A DNA stretch of 64,000 nucleotides from Knoxdaviesia capensis (lineage: Eukaryota > Ascomycota > Sordariomycetes > Microascales > Gondwanamycetaceae), in assembly GCA_001510575.1 (NCBI GenBank), contig LNGK01000010.1, positions 681,825-745,824 of the forward strand, read 5' to 3'. Shown piece after piece: positions 47,001 to 56,673 of this stretch (position 1 is its first letter; every line of letters starts with the position of its first letter). A program made the position numbers and the translations under genes. The notes under the pieces are model-generated. The model was not told the DNA's origin and searched no databases. It saw only the letters and a program-made list of their open reading frames with translations.

Positions 47001-48263
47001 TCTCATGGGCGAGATGGAGGGTCTCACTATCGAGGACACCCCTGGAGCCGATGGTGATGAGGACTTGCTTGGCGATGCTGAGGGCGACGGTGCTGCTGCC
47101 GCCGGGCTTGCCGACGATGACGACGATGACGCGGCTGGCTGGGACATGGGCGATGACTCGGTGCCGGAGATTGAGGGCGACTTCGTTAATGTGGACAACG
47201 CTGACGTTGGCGGATCTGGCAGCAGTGAGGCTGATCTGTGGGCGCGCCACTCGCCGCTTGCAGTCGACCACGTTGCTGGTGGATCATTCGAGTCGGCCAT
47301 GCAGCTGCTGAACCGCCAGGTGGGCGCTGTCAACTTTGCGCCGCTCAAGCCGCGGTTCTTGGAGGTGTACTCGGCATCGAAGACGTACCTGCCAGCATCG
47401 GCGGGACTTCCCGAGCTGGTCAACTACGTGCGGCGCACAGTGGACGAGACGGATGCGCGCAAGGTGCTGCCGATTGTGCCGCGCGACCTGGAGAACCTGG
47501 CGACGTTTGACCTGCAGCGCGGCTACGACGCGATGAAGGCCAACAAGCTGGACGAGGGCATTGTGGTGTTCAAGCGCATCCTGCACACGATCCTGGTCAA
47601 CGCGGTGAACAGCGACGCGGAGGTTGCCGAGGCGCGCAAGCTGATCACGTCGGCGGCGGAGTATGCCATGGCCATGGGCATTGAGCTGAGCCGGCGGCAG
47701 CTGGGCCCACCGGACGCGGTGGCCAAGGACGCGGCTAAGCTGAAGCGGAGTCTAGAACTGTCGGCGTACTTCACCATCCCCAAGATTGAGGTGCCCCATC
47801 GCCAGCTGGTGCTGGGCGCGGCGATGCAGCTGGCGGTGCGCAGCAAGAACTACAACTCGGCGCTGAGCTTTGCCAACCGGATCATTGCGAACGGTGGCAG
47901 CGGCAAGATTGTCGAGAACGTAAGCTACCCCCCTCATCCGTACCCCCAGTTTCATTTCCCCTTCTCTTTCTGTAACTACAGAGTGTACTAACACACCCGC
48001 TTCTCCCCCTCTAGGCCCGCAAGACCAAGGCGCAGTGCGAGCGCAACCCCAACGACGCGGTGGAGATTGAGTTTGACCAGTTTGCCGAGTTCGATGTGTG
48101 CGCGGCGAGCTACACGCCGATCTACAGCGGCACGGCGTACGAGGAGTGTGCGTTTGACGGGTCCAAGTACCATGCCAAGTACAAGGGCTCGGTGTGCCGG
48201 GTGTGCGAGGTGTGCGAGATTGGCAAGCACGGCAGCGGGCTGAAGCTGTTTGCGGCGATCTGA
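44055..48263 (+). CDS. COP1: coatomer subunit alpha (alpha-COP)
   Basis: Six exons, join(44055..44081,44189..44238,44444..44763,44830..46734,46802..47919,48015..48263), 1222 aa. The first exon is only 27 nt (MSSLGMLTK) and is followed by FESKSSRAKGVAFHPKR, the family N-terminus. The N-terminal WD40 propeller is clear (IQLWDYRMGTLIDRF, GGDDYKIKVW, CSDDQTVRIW, ASLDQSIRVWD, AGDDRLVKLW, AGEDKTIRVWD). A second propeller, an alpha-solenoid, an acidic linker near 775-830, and the alpha-COP C-terminal domain ending CRVCEVCEIGKHGSGLKLF follow. Alpha-COP is a cage subunit of COPI vesicles on Golgi-to-ER membranes and its first propeller binds KKxx cargo tails. Introns use CTAAC or CTGAC branches. Confidence 0.97.
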
Positions 48264-48849
48264 GGGACCGGGCCGGCTTCTTCAACTGCTTGCTTGCTTT
48301 AACTTGTCCCGGTTGAACTCTATGGGGGGAGGGAAGTCGTTTCTCGTTTGTGTCTTTCTCTTTTATTTTGGTAGATTGTTTTTTTGCTCGTGTTGAATGT
48401 TGCTTCTTCATGGTTTTTCCTGTCTCTGTGTGTCTCTCTTCTTTCGACTTGTGTTTACTCTTCTCTCCTGTGCAGTTCATATCAAAAACGGTTGCTGTTT
48501 CCTGGGTGTTGATGTATCGACGACGGCGTGGAGAAAACGTGGAGAAAACGGCCTTGATTACCCTGAAACACCCACGCATAAACGCTTCTCACGGTCTAGA
48601 CTCTGGTTCTCTAAAAGCTGACGGTCGAAAAAGGAAAAGGGGAACGGACTTGGGATCGTTGATGTGCCTAATTACAAATAACATGACATATATATACGGA
48701 AACTGGCGGCACTGACACGTGTAAGAACAAGCTTGGTTGATCTGGTCTATTTGAATGTTCGATGACGAGAAGGATAAGCTACCCTAAGTTCTTTGGTTTT
48801 GGTAAAAGCTGCAGATACCACAACATGTACAAACAAAACGCAGGCCCGC
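48264..48849. other. intergenic region between convergent alpha-COP and RPN12
   Basis: T-rich first half, consistent with the alpha-COP 3' region. No gene and no clear motif beyond a single ACCCTAA at 48781. Confidence 0.45.
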
Positions 48850-49873
48850 TCATACAATAGTCTCCAACTCCCGCGCATAGCCGAGGGCATTCTCAATGAC
48901 GGCGCGACTAGCCTCCGGCGCGCCGCGGACCGTCCGGCCGGACGCACCAGCACCGGCCTTGGCGGTATCTTCATCGTCCTCGTCGTCGTCCTCATCTTCG
49001 TCGTCGTCGTCGTCCTCGTCGTCGTCGTCGGCGGCGGCGGCGGCGGTGGCGGGCGCGGGGAAGTAGATGCGGCCGTCGCGGATGGACCAGCCGCGGTAGC
49101 GGGCGAAGTCGACGACGGAGCCCTCGGAGTCGAGGAAGAGCAGCGATTTGGCGGAGTTGATGGGCAGGCTGGGGTATGCGCGTTCACTGCAGCTGGCGAT
49201 TTCAGAGCGGATCTGGCTGGTGAGAATCTGCAGGAAGAGAGAGTGAGGGTGTGATTAGTGGGGGGGGAAGGGTTTACTCTATATCTCCACTAGACACACA
49301 GAGGAAAAGAGGAGACTCGAAACTCACCTCGGAAAACACGCCGTACTCCTCACACGGCACATCCTGGCTCTTCAAGGCCTTCCACACACGGTCATAGCTG
49401 CCCTCCATCAGCCACCGCTCCAGCAGGATAGGGTAGGCCAAGAAGCGGTCGTTCTCGACCTCGTCGACGCCGCCGCCGTCACGGTTGCCGAGGGCCTCGA
49501 GCTCGGAGTGGAAGTCGGCGTACTTGCCCTGGGTGAGCAGCAGCAGCAGGTACAGGCCGGTGACGCGGTTGCGGTCGGCGCGCACGGGGGCGAGCACGGC
49601 CGCGGGCAGCTCGTAGTACGGCTGCAGCTGCTCGACGTAGCGCGTGAAGGCGTCGGGGTTGCGGGCGCGGATCGAGGCGAGCGCGCCCTGCTCGTACGTG
49701 TCGCGCGCGAGCGCCAGCACGCTGGCCGGCGTGTCGGGCGTCGGCGCCAGCGCGTTGAGCTGCAGCAGGAAGAGCTTGGCGCGCGAGAGCAGCGCCGAGG
49801 CCTCGGTGAAGCTCAGGCTGGAGCCGGAGGACTTGAGCCGGGCCAGGACCTGCTGGAGCGAGCGTTCGGCCAT
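48850..49873 (-). CDS. RPN12: 26S proteasome regulatory subunit RPN12
   Basis: Two exons, complement(join(48850..49227,49328..49873)), 307 aa. The 100-nt intron (GTGAGT, CACTAAT, TGCAG) joins EYGVFSE to ILTSQIRSEIASCSERAY in phase 0. The CSN8/PSMD8/EIF3K-type PCI region is clear: FLAYPILLERWLMEGSYDRVW, INSAKSLLFLDSEG and DGRIYFP. The C-terminus AVIENALGYARELETIV is the conserved helix known in yeast to trigger joining of lid and base. Between IYFP and that helix lies an unusual insert with 20 consecutive Asp/Glu residues (249-268) then a Gly/Ala-rich linker. The start at 49873 sits directly after a CA repeat. The subunit is part of the proteasome lid. It is divergent from the amidohydrolase gene. 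Confidence 0.95.
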
Positions 49874-49874
49874 G

Positions 49875-49898
49875 GTGTGTGTGTGTGTGTGTGTGTGT
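49875..49898 (+). repeat. (GT)12 microsatellite, CA-repeat leader of RPN12
   Basis: On the coding strand this is (CA)12 ending one base before the ATG at 49873, so it is most likely in the 5' leader. Confidence 0.9.
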
Positions 49899-50360
49899 AT
49901 TTGCAGATCGAGACGGGGGGAGGAAGGAGATCGTGGGGTGCGTGAGGCTACTCTCGGGACGAGGTGTCGTTGTCCGGTGCGATGTCTGCCGAGGCGGGAT
50001 GTGCAGACGGGGGAGATGCGGAGGCGGGAGCAGAGAGGAGGGGGAGATAAAGTGAAGAAGACTGAAGGAAGATAGGGGAAGAAGGCCACAGAAGTAAGTA
50101 GCTGTACTAGTTACTGTGACGCTGAATGTTGATGTTGAGATGTCGTCGCTGGTGGTTCGGTGGTGGGATGAAACTGGAGAAAACACCACACAGTTTGCCC
50201 AAGGCTGAAGCTTGGTGACGATATCATATCCAATCCAGACCATAAGTCTGCAGACACTTGGCGTACCGTAGAGAGACACAGTGTGCACTGTAGGCTCATA
50301 ACCCTAGGTGCTAACCCACTAGGGCTCCCACTGCACGCTGATTGGCCACTGACCGTATCT

Positions 50361-50391
50361 GATAGCGATAACGAAACGATCTGATAAGATA
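50361..50391. promoter_or_regulatory. GATA-site cluster upstream of RPN12
   Basis: Four GATA cores at 50361, 50367, 50383 and 50388 in 31 bp, including GATAGCGATAACGA, close to the cluster at 38054. It is about 490 bp upstream of the RPN12 start. Confidence 0.5.
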
Positions 50392-51579
50392 GCAAGAGCG
50401 TAAAAGGGCCCGCTCAATATTTTGGCCCCTCAATTTCTGATGTTCCATTCTCTCTCTCTCTCTCTCTTCTCTGCATTCCCCATACCAAAGCGTGAACAAA
50501 TTCCATTAAGAGTCCCCGCCAATGATGCCCCCGATATCAGGCATACGCGGAGTAGCCACCAGACTATCTATATCAGCGGCGCAAAACACATTCGTCGTCC
50601 ATCCGAATCCCACATCGCATGCTTGGCGGCGCTGGTGCTTTTGCCCACACAAACAAAGCGGCCATCCTGGACGAATACAACCACTGGTGCCGATCGATAG
50701 CATAAATTTTTTTGGAGGGGCCAAAGGGGCAAAAGGGGGGCTCCCAGTGCCGCCGCTGGTATGTTCAGATTCGTTTTGATAGGCTTTTCCGTCTTACCTC
50801 TCTCTGATGGTGGGTTTCGTTGCGCCGGGTTTTTCCCCACCTCGGATTGTGCCTGGGTTGGCCACTATCTCTCTCTCTCTCTCAGTCTCTGGCTTCTAGG
50901 CACGTAACTCTTGTTTGCTACGCGATCGGCTGCGATGCTCGATAGCATCATGGCTCGGCTTCCGTGCACTTGGGCTCTCTCCGCTCGCTTATAGACCCGA
51001 AGGCCTCGTCCAGTTCCCGTTGATATCCGGGCGAGGTTCCGTGATCTATCCCATGCATCTAGACATACTACTTAGGGGCAATCGACAACAGCCCACCCAC
51101 ACTCCCTCTCTCCACCCCTGCCGTTGCACTGCATCTTTTCTCTCTTGGTCTGAACCTTGTCTCGGCGATAGCATATTCCGGAGCTCCAACAAAGCGGCGG
51201 GGACTTAGTCGGCGTAAAACTAGCTAGATGCTACTGTGATTTTTGGGCGTGGGCTTTGGCTTTCCAATTGGCCGTGGTGGCGTGAGGCTTCCTTGACGTT
51301 CTCTCGTATATATATCTGGTCTGCGGAAGCGTTGCATCTGCTTTTGTCAGTCTGGTCTGGTCAGCTGGATGTTGCTTTGTGAGGTTCTTTGGTTCTGTAG
51401 TCTATATCGTGAAGTGTTCTTCTCATGCGCACCCTCTGTCATCTCGTGTGTTCTTCTCTTCTTCCTCTTCTTATCTATCCCCTTCTCATTCTGTAATTCT
51501 TCTTTATTCCCCTCTTGCTCTTCTGCTTCCATCTCTGCTGCTCTACACACCCGCGATACCAAGCTCTCTCCGAGCTGCC

Positions 51580-51599
51580 CCCACCACCACCACCACCAC
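51580..51599 (+). repeat. (CCA)n tract directly before the amidohydrolase start
   Basis: CCA trinucleotide repeat ending 8 nt before the ATG at 51607. Confidence 0.85.
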
Positions 51600-51606
51600 A
51601 ATCACG

Positions 51607-53277
51607 ATGGCCACTCTCTTCACCAACGCCCGCGTCTTCCAGTCGCACGGCCTCGTCAACCCCACCCACTCGTTCGCCGACTCCATCCTCATCAACAAGA
51701 CTTCCGGCAAGATCGACCATGTCGGCTCGCTGTCGGCCGACCCCGCGCTAGCCGCCGCCGCCGCCTCGCCGGCCATCGAGAAAGTCGACCTCGCCGGCCG
51801 CTTCGTGCTGCCCGGCTTCGTCGACGGCCACATGCACCTGCTGACGCTCGGCTCGGCCCTCAACAAACTCAGCCTGGAGAAGTGCCGGTCGATCGAGGAC
51901 ATTGTCGCCGCCATCCGCGCCTTCGCCGCCGCAAACCCCACGTCGCCGCGCATTCTGTGCCGCGGCTGGATGCACTACATGACCGACGGCAAGGCCACCG
52001 CCGACATGCTGATCCCCGCGCTGCCGGCCGACGACCCGCGCCCCCTGTACATCGAGTCCAAGGACCTGCACTCGTGCTGGGCCAACTACGCCGGCCTGAA
52101 CGAGCTCGACGTCGAGACCACGCCCGACCCGCCGGGCGGCCGCATCTGGCGCGACGACGCCGGCCACCCGTCGGGACTGCTCACCGAGGCTGCCGTGCTC
52201 ACGGTGGTGTGGCCGCGGCTGGCCCAGCTGGCCACCATGGAGGAGAAGCTGACGTCGCTGCGCACCGCCATGTCCACCTACCACGCCGCCGGCTACACCG
52301 GCATCGTCGAGATGGCCATGGACGAAATTGCCTGGAACGCCGTGCTGGAGATGCGGCGCCAGCTGGGCGGCCAGCTGCCCGTGCATGTGTCGGCCTACTG
52401 GACGGTGATGCCCAAGGCCACCGAGGCTGAGAACCTGGCGCAGGTTGAGCGCGCCGCCGAGCTGAAGGCTCTGTACAACTCGACCACCACGCCCGACTGC
52501 CGCATTGTCGGCATCAAGCTGATCTGCGACGGCATCATCGACGCCTGCACAGCCGGCCTCAGCGAGCCGTACCTCAACGGCGTGTCGGCCGACCCGGTGT
52601 GGCTGCCCGACACGCTCGGTCCGGTGGTGCAGCGCGCGGATTCCCACGGCCTCCAGTGCGCACTCCACGCGATCGGCGACCGCACCATCTCGATCGCCAT
52701 CGACGCGCTCGAGCGCTACGCATCCCCCGCAAACCGCCCGCGCATCGAGCACCTGGAGGTCTCGCGGCCCGAGGACGCGGCGCGGCTCGGCCGCCTGGGC
52801 ATCACGGCGTCGATCCACCCGGTGCACGCCGACCCGGCGATCCTGCGCGCGTGGCCGGCCCTCATCGGCGAGGACCGCTGCAAGCGCGCGTTCGCGTACC
52901 CCGAGTTTGCCGCGTCGGGCGCCGTGCTCGCCATCGGCTCCGACGCCCCGTCCGCGCCGCACTTCCCGCTGCGCAACCTGTACACGGCCACCACGCGGCG
53001 CTCCGCCCGCGAACCATCGCTGCCGGACACCGTCAACGCGAACTTTGCGCTCGAGCTCGCGTCCGCCATGTGCGCGGCCACCGCCGGCGCGGCGTACTCG
53101 GTGTTCCTGGACTCCGAGGTCGGCCATCTGGCGGCGGGGATGCGGGCCGACTTTGTGGTTGCGGACATGGCGTGGGAGGCCGCCGAGCTGCTGGATGGGC
53201 GCGTCGTGCAGACGTGGGTGTCCGGCAAGAAGGTGTTTGATGAGGACGAGGAGGCGGCGGAGCCGGTGATATGGTGA
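51607..53277 (+). CDS. YtcJ-like metal-dependent amidohydrolase
   Basis: Intronless, 556 aa. I start at 51607 (ATCACGATGG, after the CCA tract); the frame is open further upstream but without a convincing ATG. The amidohydrolase 3 (YtcJ-like) pattern is complete: LPGFVDGHMHL with metal ligands His75 and His77, VGIKLICDG with Lys304 as the likely carboxylated lysine, HAIGDR (His354), RIEHLE (His382) and IGSDAP (Asp446). Such enzymes hydrolyse amide or ester bonds with a metal centre; the natural substrate of fungal members is mostly unknown. No signal peptide is seen, so it is probably cytosolic. High GC3 like the neighbours gives no hint of recent transfer, though this family is common in bacteria. 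Confidence 0.92.
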   Translation: MATLFTNARVFQSHGLVNPTHSFADSILINKTSGKIDHVGSLSADPALAAAAASPAIEKVDLAGRFVLPGFVDGHMHLLTLGSALNKLSLEKCRSIEDIVAAIRAFAAANPTSPRILCRGWMHYMTDGKATADMLIPALPADDPRPLYIESKDLHSCWANYAGLNELDVETTPDPPGGRIWRDDAGHPSGLLTEAAVLTVVWPRLAQLATMEEKLTSLRTAMSTYHAAGYTGIVEMAMDEIAWNAVLEMRRQLGGQLPVHVSAYWTVMPKATEAENLAQVERAAELKALYNSTTTPDCRIVGIKLICDGIIDACTAGLSEPYLNGVSADPVWLPDTLGPVVQRADSHGLQCALHAIGDRTISIAIDALERYASPANRPRIEHLEVSRPEDAARLGRLGITASIHPVHADPAILRAWPALIGEDRCKRAFAYPEFAASGAVLAIGSDAPSAPHFPLRNLYTATTRRSAREPSLPDTVNANFALELASAMCAATAGAAYSVFLDSEVGHLAAGMRADFVVADMAWEAAELLDGRVVQTWVSGKKVFDEDEEAAEPVIW

Positions 53278-53283
53278 GCGGAG

Positions 53284-53311
53284 TTAGGGTTGGGGCCGGT
53301 CGGCTAGGGTT
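53284..53311. promoter_or_regulatory. TTAGGGTTGG and TAGGGTT boxes
   Basis: Two direct boxes within 28 bp, starting 7 bp after the amidohydrolase stop codon. Confidence 0.4.
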
Positions 53312-53680
53312 ACGTTGGGAGGCGTGGACGGTTGGAGCGGGCATATAAGTGCGAGCCCGGTATGGAATGACATGAAATACACGATATCGTTCGATTCTTG
53401 ATTGCGAGATGCCGTGCTTTCTGTAACTGGCGTGGCGTGTGTTCTTCGTAGGACGTGCAGTTCGGGGTTCCAAGTGCTCGTGGATATATGCAAATGACGT
53501 AGGGCTCAACGGCGACTCTTGGGCATCTCCGCACCGGGGATAGCTTGGGGCATATCCTTGTCCATCTACTCTCATTTGCCCTTTTTACACACCGAACTTG
53601 ATGATTGAAGACCCAGTACACAATCTCTCTGGCCTCCTCTGGTTCTCTACAGCCGACCCGAGATCTCTCTCTCGTATCCC

Positions 53681-53693
53681 AGGGTTAAACCCT
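53681..53693. promoter_or_regulatory. palindromic AGGGTTAAACCCT
   Basis: A perfect 13-nt palindrome made of two head-to-head telomere-like half boxes, about 770 bp upstream of the rhomboid start. Confidence 0.45.
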
Positions 53694-54463
53694 AGCGCCC
53701 CCTGTATCGGACCCTCGTAAAGAACAGGCAGTGTCGGGCCCGGTTCGCTCCTTCCTGCCTTGCGGTGCCTTTTCTTTCCACATTGCCGTCATTCATTTTT
53801 TCACCTTTTTTTTGTTCCTGATTTTTCTCCTTTCATCCCTACTACCTTTTTCTTTTCTTTATCTTCTCCTATAATCCCCCTCGTCACGGTTCTTGTTTCT
53901 ATTAGAATTCCTTTTTTTCTTAGGTTACGGGTTTTTATTCTACTAACTTTGTTATTGTCCTTTTTAATCTCTTTATTCTGGTCCTTTTGATTTGCACTCT
54001 GTTCTTTCTGGGGGTATTCTGGCTTGTCACGATAATTGATCTGTATTCTGCTTTCGGCCCACGTGTGCTCTTTGTATCGGGCTCTTCTTATCTGTCCACC
54101 TATCTTGAACCTGTCACCACGACTGTTGTGCGTCTACGACTTGATTTTTGGCCCTTGCCGAACCTCCGCGTGTTATTCTCGGACTCCCGTATCGCAAGCG
54201 ACCCGGAGCCACACACCCGCGCGCGCGCGCCTTCCACCGGCCGTCCGTCTCTCCCCGCCGCTCCCGGCCCTCTCTCGCTCGCTCCGCCACCGCCGCCGAT
54301 CCGCAACTCCACCGCCCCGATTCCGACCCCTCCGACCCATCCGGCGATCCTCCCGACCAGCCCGGCCCTTGCTCCCGCCCGTCGCCCGTCACTCCCCCCG
54401 CTCTCTCGTCCCTCCGACCACACTGCGTCCGCCCCCCTGCCCCCCTTTTTCTTTTCGCCCAAC

Positions 54464-55633
54464 ATGGTCAGCCTGCCCGCGAACATGGCGAATACCTTCA
54501 GCGCCTCGCGCGCGCGGTCGTACGTGACGCGGCTGCCGCTGTTCACGCGCTCGACCGGCGTGCTGATCGTGGCGCTGTGGGTGCTGTCGGTGCTGTCGTC
54601 CCGGACGGCGTGGGATATCCGCGCCTGGGGCGCGCTGGAGCCGGCGCGCGTGTCGATATTGGCTGGTGAGTTTTTTTCGGCGCTCTTTGGTAACTTGCAC
54701 CCGGACTGCGAGAGATTTGGTAGGACTGACTGTGGGCTTGCTTGCATAGCGTACCGCGCGAATACGTACCCGTTCATCCATCAGGGGTTCTTCCACATGC
54801 TGCTGAACCTGATCGCTCTCACGCCGCTGCTTGAGCGGTTCGAGGCCGAGTATGGCACGCTGACCACGTTGGCCTTGTTCGTTGGCCGTAAGTTCCGAGA
54901 TGCTTTTCGATATCCTGTCCCCTGCTTTGTACAAACTCTTTAACATATCCTCTCTTCACTACTGTACAGCCCTGAGCACGTTCCCGGCGTTCCTCTACGT
55001 TATCATCGAATGGTACATCTTCGGCGGTAACACCGCTGTTGTTGGCGCGAGGTGAGACGATTTTCCCCCACTCAGTCCGTACTGTGGGTTGTGGACCGTG
55101 ACATACTAACTGGTATGCTGCACCGTAGCATCTGGGTGTTTGAGCTTCTGGCCATGGAGGCCATGCGCACGTCGCGGTCGAACCCGCACTTCACCATCGG
55201 CACTGCGCGCATCCCCACGTGGACGACGCCGATCATCCTGGCCGTGGTGGTGTGGGCGCTGAGCCCGAGCTCCAGCTTCCTGGGCCACCTGTGCGGTCTG
55301 GCCATTGGCTATCTTGGTGAGTTGTCCCGCTTCCCCCCCTCGTGTGTCCCCGACGACGCCAATCCTCTCCAAAGTCCCGTCGTTACACAGCCACTAACCC
55401 GCCACCCCCTCCCGTTCGCAGGCGGTCTTGGCTACCTCAAGATCCTCAGCCCGCCCGAGAAGGCGGTGCGGTGGATCGAGGCGCGCTTCAACCTGCTGGC
55501 GCTGCTCCCGCACTACATCAGCGTCGACCAGAAGACTTACGGCCGCTTCGGCGTGCTCCCAACCGTGTCGAACCCCACCGGCGCCGCCCCGCCGATTGCC
55601 TTCCTGGGCACCACCCAGCGCCTCGGACCGTGA
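54464..55633 (+). CDS. RBD2: rhomboid family intramembrane serine protease (RBD2-like)
   Basis: Five exons, join(54464..54665,54750..54887,54970..55051,55129..55316,55422..55633), 273 aa, a normal length for Rbd2-type rhomboids. Introns are 76-105 nt. The conserved loop YPFIHQGFFHMLLNLIALTPLLERFE follows the first transmembrane segment. The catalytic Ser141 lies in VVGASIWVFELL, its codon split by the third intron. His194 is in FLGHLCGLAIGYLGGLGYL. Ser and His form the rhomboid dyad, so the enzyme should be active. Members sit in Golgi or other secretory membranes; in fission yeast and Aspergillus, RbdB/Rbd2 cleaves the sterol-responsive factor SREBP, which is a possible role here. An in-frame ATG at 54485 is an alternative start. 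Confidence 0.92.
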
Positions 55634-56673
55634 ACAAACACCACGGCCACCTACCACCGCTTCCGGCTCCCAGTAGCGGTTCTCTCCATATATATCTATA
55701 CTTTTTTTGATGCTAAGACGACACCCCTTTTGGCTGTTCTTGTGGTTAGAGTTTTCCCCATTTTACGATTTCTGTTGGTCAAGGAGAGAAGAAGAATGAA
55801 AGGGCGCGGTCACCCACACTACAACTATACAGTACGGCAACGAGCAGTATCTGCATCCTTCGGCTCCTGGACTGGAGTCTTTTAATTTCCCTGGGGACGA
55901 CGAACGAGTGGAGGGGACAAGCCGGGGACTGATTGGCTCTGTTCTGGTGTTTTGTTTTTAAACCCGGCGTCTTTGGGATTTTTGCACTGTTCTCCAGATA
56001 ATCCAATCATCCTGCTTTTCCTACACTGTGGCTTCTTGCTTCTCTTTCTTTCTGGATGCTTTGGAGGTCTCCCCTTTCCAGATATCAGCGGCCGTTTACG
56101 GAGAAGACCCAAGGGTCTCTCTCTGCTGTGCAGCGGAGTCATCTGGAGAAGAGGGGACACTGGGCGGGGGGGCTTCAAGTATAGACTTTTTTTCTTTCTT
56201 TTTGGAAATTGGACTCGGACTCACTGTTTGCTTTACTGGATATCCACGTATGTTTCCCGCTCTTTGTGCTGCTGTGCGGGTGTGACGCAGATCTCGCGTG
56301 TAACGAACCGGCCAACGCGGGATGATGGGCGAAGCAGAGTGAGATTAGGGTTAGACCCCAGTATGCACGTAACGGGGCCACCAAATGCGCGTCGGACTTT
56401 TTTCTTTTGGCCAAACCGTGTTCAATTCTAAATTGAACTTTCCGAGCTTCATCCACTTCTTCGTTTTTGACGTTCTCCTTACGTTCCTTTTTTTATGTGT
56501 CTCCTCCCATGGCGTGAGGTGCTTCTCCTTTCTACGGGTTTCTTCGGTTCTCTTCGGTCTTTACATTTCTTTTCTGCTTGCTTCTTGACCCTCGTTTTTG
56601 GTGGTTGTCGCCCACTTGCATCCTCCCACCCCCCCTTTTTCGTCCGGGCAGCTGAGCTGCTGTATCTGCAGTC
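55634..56673. other. intergenic region, GAA1 promoter
   Basis: T-rich in several parts. A TTAGGGTTAG box lies at 56345-56354, about 330 bp before the proposed GAA1 start. No gene was recognised. Confidence 0.45.
56345..56354. promoter_or_regulatory. TTAGGGTTAG box upstream of GAA1
   Basis: Single exact telomere-like unit in the GAA1 promoter. Confidence 0.45.

Larger units (their letters stand above)
49899..51606. other. divergent intergenic region, RPN12 (-) and amidohydrolase (+)
   Basis: It contains an AACCCTAGG box at 50300-50308, an ATTGG (CCAAT on the minus strand) at 50341, a GATA cluster, CT repeats at 50449-50467 and 50869-50883, and a CT-rich segment 51420-51545 before the plus-strand start. 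No further gene was recognised. Confidence 0.45.
53278..54463. other. intergenic region, rhomboid gene promoter
   Basis: It contains TTAGGGTTGG at 53284 and TAGGGTT at 53305 right after the amidohydrolase stop, and a palindromic AGGGTTAAACCCT at 53681. A T-rich segment follows (53760-54000), then a CG-rich leader. No gene was recognised. Confidence 0.45.

Noticed and set aside
51379..51606. In-frame upstream extension of the amidohydrolase
   Set aside because: No ATG in good context; CT-rich leader translated as Ser/Leu/Pro; the family start fits 51607.
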